DNA of 64,000 nt from CANJIV01 sp046330225. Lineage in GTDB: Bacteria; Actinomycetota; Thermoleophilia; Solirubrobacterales; Solirubrobacteraceae. Location of the stretch: contig JAXLTD010000005.1 in NCBI GenBank assembly GCA_046330225.1, forward strand, positions 209,186 through 273,185. Reading direction: 5' to 3'. The notes under the pieces were generated by a model. It did not search any database. It saw only the letters and a list, made by a program, of their open reading frames with translations, and was not told the DNA's origin. Below, one piece after another: positions 1 through 8,912 of this stretch. Both the position numbers and the translations under genes were made by a program. How positions within the stretch are numbered: the stretch's first letter is position 1; the number at the start of each line of letters is the position of its first letter.

Positions 1-895
1 GCACGCCGCCGAGCGCGTCGGGCCGGCCGACGTCGCCGGCGCAGCGCGAGTAGACGGTGGAGAACCTGGGCAGAACGCCGGGCGCCACGATGCGCTCGGG
101 ACGGACGTCGGGCGAGACCGCGGCCGCGCCAGCCAGGATCAGGCCGCCGAGCGTCGAGAACTCGGCGGACCCGGTCGGCAGGTTCGCGGCGGCCTTGACC
201 TGCTCGAGCAGATGCGACCCGGGGGCGTAGGCGGTCACGCCGCGGAAGTCGAGCTCCGGCGTCCAGCGCGGAGCGAGCGCGGCGGCGAACAGGGCGGCGT
301 GGCCGCCCTGTGAATGCCCCATGACCACGAACGCCTTCCCGATGTGCGGGTCCAGGCGGCGGGCCGCGCGCGCGGCGTCCAGGACGCCGCGCCCCTCGGA
401 GCGGCCGATGAGATAGGGGTGGACTCGTGGCGTGCCGAGCCCCTCGTAGTCGGTGCGGGCGATCGCGTAGCCCTCGGCGACCCAGTGGTCGAGGGAGGGA
501 AGCGAGCTGGACAGATACGACAGCGCCTCGCCGCGGCTGGGCGCGCAGCGGTCGGCGACGCCGGTCGTGCCGTGTGCCCAGGTGATGAGCGGCCAGCCGC
601 CGCGTGGCGGCACGCCGCGCGGGATGGAGACCGTGCCCGACACGGCGATCGGGCGGCCGGCCAGCGACCGGGACCGGTAGAGGACCGTGGTCGTCCGCGC
701 CGCTGACGGCAGCCCGACCCCCGGGGCAGCCGGCCGCGACCACATGAGGCTGCCGTGGGCGCCGGCGACCAGCGCGGCCGGCGGGCGGTAGAAGGCGTCG
801 CCGGCCGGCGCGGTCGCCGCGGTGGCCGGCGCGGCGACCCCCGCCGCCGCGACGAGCGCGGCGGCGGAGGCGGCAACCTGACGGAGGCGGCGCAC
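1..895 (-). CDS. Secretory lipase family protein, C-terminus cut by window edge
   Basis: Reading down from a GTG at 895, 298 codons are visible and the stop lies beyond the left edge. The product begins with a short basic and then Ala-rich hydrophobic signal peptide. It continues with the same conserved blocks as the complete gene upstream of it: FYRPP, WAHGTTG, RTDYEGLG, HPYLIG and the nucleophile elbow GHSQGG. It is therefore an alpha/beta-hydrolase of the secretory lipase type, presumably exported and acting on esters or acylglycerols. A GGGAGG ribosome site sits about 10 bases before the GTG. Only 16 bases separate it from the stop of the gene at 912-2102, so the two are probably co-transcribed tandem paralogues. 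The Asp and His of the triad lie outside the window or cannot be assigned. Confidence 0.85.
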   Translation of the reverse strand, partial: MRRLRQVAASAAALVAAAGVAAPATAATAPAGDAFYRPPAALVAGAHGSLMWSRPAAPGVGLPSAARTTTVLYRSRSLAGRPIAVSGTVSIPRGVPPRGGWPLITWAHGTTGVADRCAPSRGEALSYLSSSLPSLDHWVAEGYAIARTDYEGLGTPRVHPYLIGRSEGRGVLDAARAARRLDPHIGKAFVVMGHSQGGHAALFAAALAPRWTPELDFRGVTAYAPGSHLLEQVKAAANLPTGSAEFSTLGGLILAGAAAVSPDVRPERIVAPGVLPRFSTVYSRCAGDVGRPDALGGV

Positions 896-911
896 CGGCG
901 CCCCCTCCCGC

Positions 912-2102
912 CTACTTGGCCCGGGCCTTCAGGAAGGCCGTGGCCTCGGTCGCGGCCTTGGCGACGATCTCGCCGTGGTTCACGCCCGGGTAGGTCGAGT
1001 ACTTCACGGAATCGCCCTTGGCGACGAGCTCGCCGTTGAGCTGGGTGGTGAACGTCGGGAAGACCGTCGTGTCGGCGTCGCCCTGCAGGAGCAGGACGGG
1101 CTTGGTGATCTTCAGCCCCGGGTTGTTCGCACCCAGCACGCCGTAGAGCGGCCCGGTGTTCGCCGTCGGCTTGACGATGTCGGCCGGCGGCAGCCCGCCC
1201 CACGAGTTCGGGAGGCTGAGCTTGTCCAGGCACTTCTGGTCGATCTGCGGGACGAGCGGCAGGGCTGGCGGCGCCACGAGCTGGCTGATCTTCACGCTGG
1301 TCGACACAGCCGAGGCCCCGCCGAGGATCAGCGAGCCGATGCCCGAGAGCCCGCCGCCGGGGGCGGTCAGGTTCTTCGCGAGCTTGACCTGGTCGAGGAT
1401 GTGCGAGGCCGGCGCGAAGGACGCGACGCCGCGGAACGACAGGTCCGGCGTCCAGGACGGCGCGAGTGCCGCCGCGAACAGCGCCGCGTGCCCGCCCTGC
1501 GAGTGTCCGGCGATGACGAGCTTGGTGCCGACCCGCTTGTCGAGGGCACGGCTGGCGCGGGCGATGTCGAGCACGCCGCGGCCCTCCGACTTCCCGATGA
1601 GGTAGGGGTGCAGCCCCGGGGCGCCGAGGCCCTCGTAGTCGGTGCGCACGATCGCGAAGCCCGCCTTCAGCCACGTCTGCAGCTGGGGCATCACGTAGGA
1701 GGTGTACGGGCTCGTCGGCGCCCGTGTGGGCGCGCACACGTCGGCGATGCCGGTCGTGCCGTGGGCCCAGGAGAGGATCGGCCAGCCGCCCTTGGGGGCC
1801 TTGCCCTTGGGCAGCGAGATGCTGCCCGAGACGGCGATCGGCTTGCCGGCCACCGAGGTGGAGCGGTAGAGCACGAGGATGGTCTTCGACGCGCCGGGCA
1901 CGCCGACCGGCGTGCCAACGGCCCGCGACCAGATGACCGTGCCGTGCTTGCCAGGAACCAGCTTCGCCGGCGGGCGGTAGAACTTCAGACCGGATGGCGC
2001 GGCCGTCGTGGCGCCCTGCGCGGGCCCGGCGGCGGCGAGCATCGCGACGAGCGCGACGGCGAGAAGGGGAAGGCGCGCACGGGCGCCCGTGAGACGAGAC
2101 AT
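912..2102 (-). CDS. Secreted lipase (secretory lipase / LIP family)
   Basis: The 396-residue product has an N-terminal signal peptide (about residues 1-31, hydrophobic core LLAVALVAMLAAA, then Ala-Gln-Gly-Ala). An alpha/beta-hydrolase domain follows. The nucleophile Ser201 lies in GHSQGG, with candidate acid Asp344 in GDAD and candidate His376 in GVNHGE near the C-terminus, the right order for a complete triad. Family members hydrolyse triacylglycerols or other esters outside the cell. The start is an ATG preceded by GGAG, and a TAGGCT hexamer lies roughly 40 bases upstream as a possible -10. It is followed after 16 bases by a paralogue (1-895), so this is a local gene duplication. The natural substrate cannot be told from sequence. 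Confidence 0.9.
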   Translation of the reverse strand: MSRLTGARARLPLLAVALVAMLAAAGPAQGATTAAPSGLKFYRPPAKLVPGKHGTVIWSRAVGTPVGVPGASKTILVLYRSTSVAGKPIAVSGSISLPKGKAPKGGWPILSWAHGTTGIADVCAPTRAPTSPYTSYVMPQLQTWLKAGFAIVRTDYEGLGAPGLHPYLIGKSEGRGVLDIARASRALDKRVGTKLVIAGHSQGGHAALFAAALAPSWTPDLSFRGVASFAPASHILDQVKLAKNLTAPGGGLSGIGSLILGGASAVSTSVKISQLVAPPALPLVPQIDQKCLDKLSLPNSWGGLPPADIVKPTANTGPLYGVLGANNPGLKITKPVLLLQGDADTTVFPTFTTQLNGELVAKGDSVKYSTYPGVNHGEIVAKAATEATAFLKARAK

Positions 2103-2266
2103 GGGACTCCAGATCCTCGGGGATACGGCGACGCCGAGCCTACCTTCCGAAGCCTCATGGCGCGCTGGCAGGCATTTGGGGTGAGGGCCCGGGTGGCGGT
2201 GCGGGGCTGGGGGGGCGGGGTGGCTTCGGGCCGGGTGGCGGCGCGGGCCGAGTCATCTAGGGAGCA

Positions 2267-2479
2267 GATCGGTGCCGGGCTGGGGGCGCGGCGTTCTTGC
2301 GCGTGCTGGCCACCGATTCGGTGGCTGAGGTGCGCAGGATCGGTGCGGGGCTGGGGGCGCGGCGTTCTTGCGCGTGCTGGCCACCGATTCGGTGGCTGAG
2401 GTGCGCAGGATCGGTGCGGGGCTGGGGGCGCGGCGTTCCTGCGCGTGCTGGCCACCGATTCGGTGGCTGAGGTGCGCGA
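2267..2479. repeat. Three tandem 71-bp repeats with a central palindrome
   Basis: Three near-identical 71-bp units begin at 2267, 2338 and 2409. They differ at only a few positions. Each contains the palindrome GCCACCGATTCGGTGGC (2309-2325, 2380-2396, 2451-2467), able to form a 7-bp stem with a 3-base loop, followed by TGAGGTGCGCAG. The array fills most of the 490-bp gap between the lipase gene (start at 2102) and the 3' end of the gene at 2593. I see no other gene in that gap. A diverged copy pair with the same 71-bp spacing lies at 8795-8882. No unique spacers separate the units, so it is not a CRISPR array. Confidence 0.92.
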
Positions 2480-2592
2480 GAACGGCCCGGGGCGGGGTCG
2501 CCCGGCGACCGGGCACAGCCGTCCCCGCGATGATCGGTCCGATCCCAGCACGGCGCCACGCACGAGCGCGTGCCCGCCGCAGACGCGCCGCC

Positions 2593-4935
2593 CTACGACC
2601 GCGGGCGCTTCTTCTCCGGGTCGTAGAAGGGGAAGCGCACGACGGTGGCGGGGATGCGCTTCTGGTGCCCGTCGAGCTTGCCGACCTCGACCTCGGTGCC
2701 GATCTCCGCGTACTGGATCGCCATCCGGCACAGGGCGATGTTCTTGCGCAGCGTCGGGCTGCGCATGCCGCTGGTGATCACGCCGATCTGGTCGCGGCCG
2801 TCGCTGCCGGGAATGTGGACGCAGTCGCCGTGGGCGGCGGTCTCGGAGCCCTCGAGCTCGAGGCCGACGAGCGTGCGCTGCGGATGGGCCTTGCGCTCGA
2901 TCAGCGCGGCCTTGCCCACGAAGTCGTCCTCGACATCGAGCGCCACGGTGAAGCCGATGCCGGCCTCGAACGGGTCGACCTGGTCGTCGAACTCGTAGCC
3001 GGCGAAGACCAGGCCCGACTCGATGCGCACGAGGTCCAGCGCGCCCAGGCCCAGCGGCTTCATCCCGCGCGGCTCGCCGGCGGCCCACACCGCGTTCCAC
3101 ACGGCCGGGCCGTCGTCGGGGTGGCAGAAGATCTCGTAGCCCAGCTCGCCCGAGTACCCGGTGCGCGACACGACGACCGCGGTCCCGTCGTAGTCGCCGA
3201 TCCGGGCCGGGGCGAACCGGAACCACTTCAGCTCCTCCAGCTCGGGCTGGATCGGCGGCGTCCAGATGATCTCCTTGAGGATGTCGCGGCTCAGCGGGCC
3301 CTGGACGGCGATGTTGTGCAGCTCGTCGGTCGAGGGCTTGATCCACACGCGCAGCCCCAGGCGCTCGGCCAGCTTCTCGAGGTGGACGCCGTCGTAGGGG
3401 TCGCCGCCGACGAAGCGGAAGTTGTCGTCGGCCAGCCGGAACACGGTCGCGTCGTCGACCATGCCGCCCGTCTCGTTGCACATCGCCGTGTAGACGACCT
3501 GGCCGACCGCCAGCTTGCGGATGTTGCGCGTGACCGCCGCCTGCACGAACGCCTCGGCGTCCGGGCCGACGATCTCCCACTTGCGCAGCGGCGAGAGGTC
3601 CATGACCACCGCCTTCTCGCGGCACGCCCAGTACTCGGCGATCGGGCCCTCGTTGTTGAAGCAGTTCGGCAGCCAGTAGCCGCGGTAGTCGACGAAGTCG
3701 CGCGTGAGCTCCGAGGTCCGGGGGTGAAACGCGGTCTCCTTGGTCATCTGCGGTTCGGCCTCCGGGGTGACGCGATGGGCGATCGCCATCGAGAAGCGGT
3801 TCTCGGGCGAATAGACGCGGACATGGATGTCGGTGATCTCCCAGCCGTTGGCCGGGTCGATGTCGTCCGGGCACGCCGACGAGGCGCACACGAGGTCGCT
3901 GGACGCCCGCAGGAGCACGTAGTCCCCGGGCCGCGACCATGGCTCGTCCATCACGAACTGGTGGTCGGCGTCAAAGCCCGTGTTGTAGAAGAAGTTCAGG
4001 GCCTCCCAGCCCTTGCGCCGGGCGATGCCGAACGGCGTGACCTGGCCGTTGAAGTTCTCGGTGCAGTTCACGTGGCCGGGATAGCCCATGTCCTCGTAGT
4101 ACTTCGCCGTGCAGGCCAGCGCGAAGCTGTCGTGCCGGCCGACCGTGTCCTGCACCACCTCGACCAGCGGGTCCTGGTCGACGTCGAAGCACTTGCGGTA
4201 CAGCCCCGGCTGCGGATACGCAGCGCCCATCAGCGACCGCGTCGTCGTCGCATCCAGGCCGCGCTCGACGCCCTCCTGGAGCTTGCGGGCGTTGAAGGCC
4301 AGGAAGTCCGAGCACTGGCGGCCCTGCACGTCGATGATCTGGATGTACTCGCCCGCCTTGACCTCGTAGGCGAGCGCGGAGGCCTTGTCGACGCGGATGT
4401 CGAGGCGGGGCTCGGCCAGCGGCGCGGGAAGGTCGACGGCGGGGCGCGGGAGCGGCTCGGCACGCTGGATCTCGACCGTGATCGCCGAGGCCGGCCAGCC
4501 GCCGTCGATGATCCGGCCGCCGGGCGCGGCGACGATCACGGTTGCCGCCCGGTCGGCTTCGAACTCGGCCCGCTCCCGCGGCGCCGAGTCCTGGCCGAAC
4601 AGGCGGAGCGCCCCGGCATCGTGCGGGTCCAGGCCGCGGGCGTGCAGCGCGGCGAGGAACCCGTCGTCCGCGCCCGAGCGGACGAGCGCGTTGAGCACCG
4701 TCGCCGGCCCGTCCGCCGCGGCGCCGAGCGCCGCCAGGCCCTCGGCGCCGTCGGCCGTGAGTGCGGTCAGCTCGGCGAGCTGACCGCCGTGCGGGTCGAC
4801 CACGGCCAGCCGGTCTCCGGGGCCGACCGAGACGGCGGTCGCCGCCCCGGGCCGCACCCAGAAGGACTCGAAGGCCGGATCGACCGGCTTGAGCCCCGGT
4901 TCGAGCAGCCGCGGCCGGCTGGTCGTGATCGCCAT
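2593..4935 (-). CDS. DUF1989 / GcvT (aminomethyltransferase-like) fusion protein
   Basis: The 780-residue protein has two recognisable parts. Roughly residues 160-365 match the DUF1989 (urea-carboxylase-associated) type, with YIQIIDVQGRQCSDFLAF and CTENFNGQ. About 400-775 is a GcvT/T-protein fold of the folate-dependent demethylase superfamily, with CFNNEGPIAEYWACREKAV, SRTGYSGELGYEIF and a C-terminal barrel containing GVITSG. The first 150 residues look like a degenerate relative of the DUF1989 domain. Known GcvT relatives move a one-carbon unit from glycine, sarcosine, dimethylglycine or dimethylsulfoniopropionate to tetrahydrofolate. The substrate here is not known. The gene starts 10 bases after the acyl-CoA-dehydrogenase-like gene (4946-6346), implying one transcript. 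DAO-family flavoenzymes at 10.3-13.7 kb fit a demethylation role, but this is inference. Confidence 0.85.
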   Translation of the reverse strand: MAITTSRPRLLEPGLKPVDPAFESFWVRPGAATAVSVGPGDRLAVVDPHGGQLAELTALTADGAEGLAALGAAADGPATVLNALVRSGADDGFLAALHARGLDPHDAGALRLFGQDSAPRERAEFEADRAATVIVAAPGGRIIDGGWPASAITVEIQRAEPLPRPAVDLPAPLAEPRLDIRVDKASALAYEVKAGEYIQIIDVQGRQCSDFLAFNARKLQEGVERGLDATTTRSLMGAAYPQPGLYRKCFDVDQDPLVEVVQDTVGRHDSFALACTAKYYEDMGYPGHVNCTENFNGQVTPFGIARRKGWEALNFFYNTGFDADHQFVMDEPWSRPGDYVLLRASSDLVCASSACPDDIDPANGWEITDIHVRVYSPENRFSMAIAHRVTPEAEPQMTKETAFHPRTSELTRDFVDYRGYWLPNCFNNEGPIAEYWACREKAVVMDLSPLRKWEIVGPDAEAFVQAAVTRNIRKLAVGQVVYTAMCNETGGMVDDATVFRLADDNFRFVGGDPYDGVHLEKLAERLGLRVWIKPSTDELHNIAVQGPLSRDILKEIIWTPPIQPELEELKWFRFAPARIGDYDGTAVVVSRTGYSGELGYEIFCHPDDGPAVWNAVWAAGEPRGMKPLGLGALDLVRIESGLVFAGYEFDDQVDPFEAGIGFTVALDVEDDFVGKAALIERKAHPQRTLVGLELEGSETAAHGDCVHIPGSDGRDQIGVITSGMRSPTLRKNIALCRMAIQYAEIGTEVEVGKLDGHQKRIPATVVRFPFYDPEKKRPRS

Positions 4936-4945
4936 GCGCCGGCGG

Positions 4946-6346
4946 CTAGGCCGAAGCCGGCTCCGACGCCGCGTCCTGGTCGGCTTGGTCCAGGAGCTGC
5001 TGGGCCAGCTCGCGCTTGGCGGAGGAGTCGAGCTTCTTCAGCTCGTTCTCGACCACGCGGCGGTTGTAGGTCTGGTTCCAGTAGTCAAGCGACTCGAATC
5101 CGAGCAGCACCGCCTTGCCGACGAACTGGCGCAGGACCTCGTTCGTCGGGCCCATGACCCAGCCGGCCTTTGCGTCGCGGACGTAGCGCTCGAGCTCCAT
5201 GTCGCGCTTGTAGCCCGACCCGCCGCACGCGTGCAGCATCTTGTCGACGACGTGAGCGACGTTCTTGGCGGACTCGAACTTGATCTGCCAGGCCCAGTGG
5301 AGGTAGTCGGCGCGGGCCGTCTCGCCGACTGGGATCGTCTTCGTGTTGTCGTCGGTGGCCTGGTCCATCGCCTGGGCGACCGAGTACACGAAGAGCCGGT
5401 TGGCGTTCGTGTCCATCACGGCCTCGCCGACGTAGTCCTGGATCGTCGGGTAGTCGGCGACGCGCATGCCCACGTCGACGTGGCGCTTGCGCGTCGTGTG
5501 GCGCTTGGCGATGTCGATCGCGCCGAGGGCAATCCCGTTCCAGCAGGAGGACGAACCGATGAGGAACCAGGGATCGACCGCCTCGTCGTTCGAGGCGGCG
5601 CCGTCGCCCTCGGGCCCGACGATCTGCTCGAGCGGAACTTCGACGTCCTCGACCTGGATCGCGCCGGACTGGTTCCCGCGCAGGCCGAGCGCGTCCCACA
5701 GGGACGGCTGGGCCTTGACGTCGTCGCCGTCGATCACGAAGACCGACAGGTCGTCGTAGCCGCTGAAGTTCGGGCTCGTCGTCTGCACGACGTAGAAGTC
5801 AGCGAAGCCGCCCGAGGTCGTCCAGGACGCCTTCTTGTTGACCTTGTAGTTCCCGTTGACGCGCTGGGCGTTCGAGGAGACCGGGTACCAGAAGTGCGAG
5901 CCGGTCTCGGGGTCCGAGTACGACAGGGTCCCGATCTTGCCGCTGTTGAGCGGGCGGATGTACTTCTCGATCAGTGCCTCGGTCGGACGCAGCATCAGGG
6001 TGGCGACGGCACCGAGGTGCATGACGTAGCACATGGCCGTCGACGCGCAGCCGTAGCGGGCGATGGTCTCGACCGCCATGCACGTGCCCACGTGGTTCTC
6101 GCCGAGACCGCCGTACTCCTCCGGCACGGTGAGGCCGAGGAAGCCGTGCTCGCCGAGCAGTTCGAGGTTGCGCCGCGGGTAGAGCAGCTCGTCGTCGGAG
6201 CGCTTGGCGTTCGCGCGCATCTCCGACGCGCAGAGCCCGATGAGCGTCTCCCGGAGCTCCTTCTGGCGGTCGGTGAGGACCCAATCGGGGTCCCAGTCGT
6301 ATCCGAGTCCCCAGAAGGGCTCGCCGCCCCATGTCTTCTCCGACAT
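4946..6346 (-). CDS. Acyl-CoA dehydrogenase family flavoprotein lacking the usual catalytic Glu
   Basis: The 466-residue protein has the acyl-CoA dehydrogenase fold. The N-terminal helical part holds GLTVPEEYGG, the middle beta domain SYSDPETGS and WTTSGGFADF, and the C-terminal helical bundle CGGSGY and RDAKAGW. The start at ATG 6346 is chosen because GGAGAGGGA sits directly upstream; an in-frame start 39 bases earlier lacks such a site. Where typical members read YEGTxE, with the first Glu as base, this one reads VMGPTNEV, so the base is Met. It may use another residue, as isovaleryl-CoA dehydrogenase does, or catalyse another flavin reaction. It is co-oriented with and 10 bases upstream of the DUF1989-GcvT gene. 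Confidence 0.85.
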   Translation of the reverse strand: MSEKTWGGEPFWGLGYDWDPDWVLTDRQKELRETLIGLCASEMRANAKRSDDELLYPRRNLELLGEHGFLGLTVPEEYGGLGENHVGTCMAVETIARYGCASTAMCYVMHLGAVATLMLRPTEALIEKYIRPLNSGKIGTLSYSDPETGSHFWYPVSSNAQRVNGNYKVNKKASWTTSGGFADFYVVQTTSPNFSGYDDLSVFVIDGDDVKAQPSLWDALGLRGNQSGAIQVEDVEVPLEQIVGPEGDGAASNDEAVDPWFLIGSSSCWNGIALGAIDIAKRHTTRKRHVDVGMRVADYPTIQDYVGEAVMDTNANRLFVYSVAQAMDQATDDNTKTIPVGETARADYLHWAWQIKFESAKNVAHVVDKMLHACGGSGYKRDMELERYVRDAKAGWVMGPTNEVLRQFVGKAVLLGFESLDYWNQTYNRRVVENELKKLDSSAKRELAQQLLDQADQDAASEPASA

Positions 6347-6455
6347 TCCCTCTCCTCTCGGCCCCAACGGCACGGTCTTGGACAAATGGGTGCAAAGCGG
6401 GTTGTACCGCGCGGGGCGGGTCCTTGTCTACCGGCGAGGTGCCCGGACGTCCCGG

Positions 6456-6977
6456 CTACCCGGAAGGCGGGGCGTGCGGCCCGCCGGGGGCGTCGCTCTC
6501 GACGCACCAGACGAGGCAGGTCGCGTCGCGGCGCAGCTCGGCGGCGGCCCGGCGGAGCCGCCGCGGCTTCACCAGCGTCCGATCCGGACCGAACACGAGC
6601 AGGCCGGCGTCCTTCTCGGTCACGACCTCGAGGATCGCGCGGACCGGCCGCTGCGTTGCCACCCGCAGGTGCTCGGTGTGCAGGCCCAGCGCGGCGGCCC
6701 GCGCGGCGGTGGCGCGCACCGCGTCGACGTCCTCCTCGTGGGGCAGGATCGCCGCGCCGGGACCGCCGAGCGCGAGCGCCCGCGGGTAGGGGGGCAGGCG
6801 GGCGAAGTTCGCGATCACGAGCGGCACGCCGGCCTCGATGGCGCTGTCGATGGCCATGCGCTCGGCGCTCGGGTCGACCCGGACCGAGAGTGTGGCGAGC
6901 ACCACGGGGCGCGCGCGCGACGGAGGGGCGTCGTGTCGAGCCCCGCTGCGCCGGCGGTCCTTGGTTTTGAGCGCCAT
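6456..6977 (-). CDS. Universal stress protein (UspA-like)
   Basis: This 173-residue protein has one Usp-type alpha/beta domain: an opening strand PVVLATLSVR, then DPSAERMAIDSAIEAGVPLVIANF, a central region EEDVDAVRATAARAAALGLHTEHL, and a terminal strand LLVFGPDRTL. The ATP-loop motif of nucleotide-binding Usp proteins (G-2x-G-9x-G-S/T) is not clearly present, so nucleotide binding is uncertain. The start ATG has a strong GGAGGGG site nine bases upstream. It is divergent from the APC permease at 7190, and Usp proteins frequently flank amino-acid permeases. The roughly 210-bp gap between them must hold both promoters. Confidence 0.75.
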   Translation of the reverse strand: MALKTKDRRRSGARHDAPPSRARPVVLATLSVRVDPSAERMAIDSAIEAGVPLVIANFARLPPYPRALALGGPGAAILPHEEDVDAVRATAARAAALGLHTEHLRVATQRPVRAILEVVTEKDAGLLVFGPDRTLVKPRRLRRAAAELRRDATCLVWCVESDAPGGPHAPPSG

Positions 6978-7189
6978 CCGTCCCCTCCTGGGCCATGGTA
7001 CGCGCGCAGCGGGCCGGCGGATGCCTGTCCAGCCGCCGCGGCCTTCCGCCGGACCACGCGGCAGGATGCTGCCGATCTGGACCGCGCGGCCATTGCATTC
7101 GCGTCGGCCGGCGTGGTAGAAGGGCCACCGCGTCTCTGGACGAATTGGTACGGAGACGGATCAGCGCACTACGAAGGGGAGGCGGAGTA

Positions 7190-8686
7190 GTGGCAACTGC
7201 CCAAGTCGAGGAGCGGCAACTCCTCAAGTCGATGGCCTGGTGGGACGGCTTCGTCGTCTCCCTGGCCAACCCGGGATTCCTGATCGCCGCCCTCGGCGGG
7301 TCGATCGGGGCGCTCGGAACCACCGGCGCGGTGGTGCTCTGGACGATCTCGATCTGTCTCGGCGCCCTGCAGAACAACCTCTACGCCGAGATGGCGACGA
7401 TGTTCCCGCACAAGTCCGGGGGCATCGCGCTCTACGCCCACGAGGCGTGGCGCAAGTACACGAACTTCATCGGCCCCATCGCCACGTTCGGCTATTGGAT
7501 GGGCTGGTCGGTCGTGCTCTCCATCAACGGCCTGATCGTCGGCACGCTCGTCGTGGCCGAGTGGTTCCCCGATGCGTCCTGGGCGACCGGCGACCAGACC
7601 GGCACCGGGTTCGGCTTGAACTGGCCGATCGTCATCGGGCTCGTCGCGATCGTCGCGGTGTGGCTGTTCAACATCTTCGGGGTCCGCCCGGCGGTGTGGT
7701 TCGGCTACATCACGGGCGGCCTGCTCGTGATCCCGGCCTTCGTGCTGATGTTCCTGCCGTACGTCACGGGCGACTGGTCGTCGTCGAACATGGAGTGGGA
7801 TGTCGGGGCGAACGGAGGCTTGGCCCTTGCGCTCACCTGGCTCTACTTCATGTGCTGGTCCTCGTACGGGATCGAGGCGGTGGCGTCGTTTGCGCCGGAG
7901 TACCACTCGACCGAGGTGGACACGCCGCTGGCGCTGCGCGCGTCAGCCCTGTTCTCCGTCGTGGTCTACGTGCTGCTGCCCCTCGGGGTCGGCGGCACCC
8001 TCGGCACCGAGGCGATCGCGAAGGACACGACGTTCATCGCGTTCTACACGCAGGCCTTCGACACGCTCGTCGGCAGCGCGCTGGGGAACGTGATGATCTT
8101 CTGCTTGGTGGCCGGCCTGATCCTGTCGATGAACACGGCGACGATGGACGGATCCAGAGCCCTGTACGGGATCGCCCGGGACGGAATGACGATCAAGCAG
8201 TTCGGCACCCTGAACAAGTGGCACGTGCCCGGGACGGCGATGACGCTGGACATGATCATCAACGTCCTGCTCATCCTGTTCTTCCACGGGGTGATCGAGA
8301 TCCTGGCGGTCTCGAACATCGGCTACGTGTTCGCCACCTGCTGCGCGCTCTTCGGCTACGTGCTGCTGCGCAAGGACAGGCCGAACTGGCCGCGCCCGAT
8401 CAGATACGGCAGTCCGTGGGTGGTGCTGGCGTTCCTGCTCGGGGTCGTCAACACGGTGTTCCTGATCGCCGGCGGGTTCATCTACTCGGGCGGCTTCCTG
8501 GGGATCGACGGCTACGGCTACGGCTGGGACAAGACCCGCACGGGCCTGATCGTGATGGCGATCGCGTTCCTGCTGTACCTGTACCGCCACATCGTTCAGG
8601 ACAAGACGGGGATCCGGTTCCGGGACAAGATCCCGCAGACCCCCGAGGAGGAGGCCGCCCAGGCGGCGGCGGCACCCGCCACGTAG
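7190..8686 (+). CDS. APC-superfamily amino acid/amine permease
   Basis: The 498-residue integral membrane protein has about 12 hydrophobic segments and the amino acid-polyamine-organocation arrangement. An early helix carries SLANPGFLIAALGGSIGALG, and MATMFPHKSGGIALYAHEAW is the typical MaxxPxxGG block after TM2. It probably imports amino acids or amines by cation symport. GTG 7190 is chosen because GGGGAGGCGG lies just before it and the conserved protein begins there; the open frame extends upstream without a ribosome site. The amine-oxidising cluster starts about 1.5 kb downstream, so an amine substrate is plausible, but the two are not in one operon. A GC-rich hairpin follows the stop. Confidence 0.88.
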   Translation: MATAQVEERQLLKSMAWWDGFVVSLANPGFLIAALGGSIGALGTTGAVVLWTISICLGALQNNLYAEMATMFPHKSGGIALYAHEAWRKYTNFIGPIATFGYWMGWSVVLSINGLIVGTLVVAEWFPDASWATGDQTGTGFGLNWPIVIGLVAIVAVWLFNIFGVRPAVWFGYITGGLLVIPAFVLMFLPYVTGDWSSSNMEWDVGANGGLALALTWLYFMCWSSYGIEAVASFAPEYHSTEVDTPLALRASALFSVVVYVLLPLGVGGTLGTEAIAKDTTFIAFYTQAFDTLVGSALGNVMIFCLVAGLILSMNTATMDGSRALYGIARDGMTIKQFGTLNKWHVPGTAMTLDMIINVLLILFFHGVIEILAVSNIGYVFATCCALFGYVLLRKDRPNWPRPIRYGSPWVVLAFLLGVVNTVFLIAGGFIYSGGFLGIDGYGYGWDKTRTGLIVMAIAFLLYLYRHIVQDKTGIRFRDKIPQTPEEEAAQAAAAPAT

Positions 8687-8692
8687 ACGTGC

Positions 8693-8722
8693 GGCGGCAG
8701 CGCCGTTGCCCGCGCTGCCGCC
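8693..8722 (+). terminator. Hairpin terminator after the APC permease
   Basis: A perfect 10-bp stem (GGCGGCAGCG at 8693-8702 with CGCTGCCGCC at 8713-8722) encloses a 10-base loop, seven bases after the permease stop. There is no U-tract. The two-copy 71-bp repeat array and a convergent gene follow. Confidence 0.6.
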
Positions 8723-8794
8723 CCGCGACGTTCCGCCTCTCCGGGGCGGGGGCCGCTGCGGCTCCCGCCCCGGTGTGCGTTCTCGTGCGCATTT

Positions 8795-8882
8795 GCCACC
8801 GGATCGGTGGCTGAGGCGCGCAGGATCGGGCGGTCGGGGCCCCCGGGCCGTTCTCGGGCGCGTTTGCCACCGGATCGGTGGC
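8795..8882. repeat. Two diverged copies of the 71-bp palindromic repeat
   Basis: The palindrome GCCACCGGATCGGTGGC occurs at 8795-8811 and again at 8866-8882. This is exactly 71 bp apart, the same period as the array at 2267-2479. The bases after each palindrome (TGAGGCGCGCAG) match the first array with one change, while much of the rest has drifted. CCCCGGGCCGTTCTC at 8841-8855 is the reverse complement of 2478-2492 beside the first array. The array lies between two convergent gene ends. Confidence 0.88.
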
Positions 8883-8912
8883 TGAGGCGCGCAGGTTCGG
8901 CTGGCCTGCCGC

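Noticed and set aside
2267..2479. 71-bp repeats as a CRISPR array
   Set aside because: The units are contiguous with no unique spacers and no cas genes are present.
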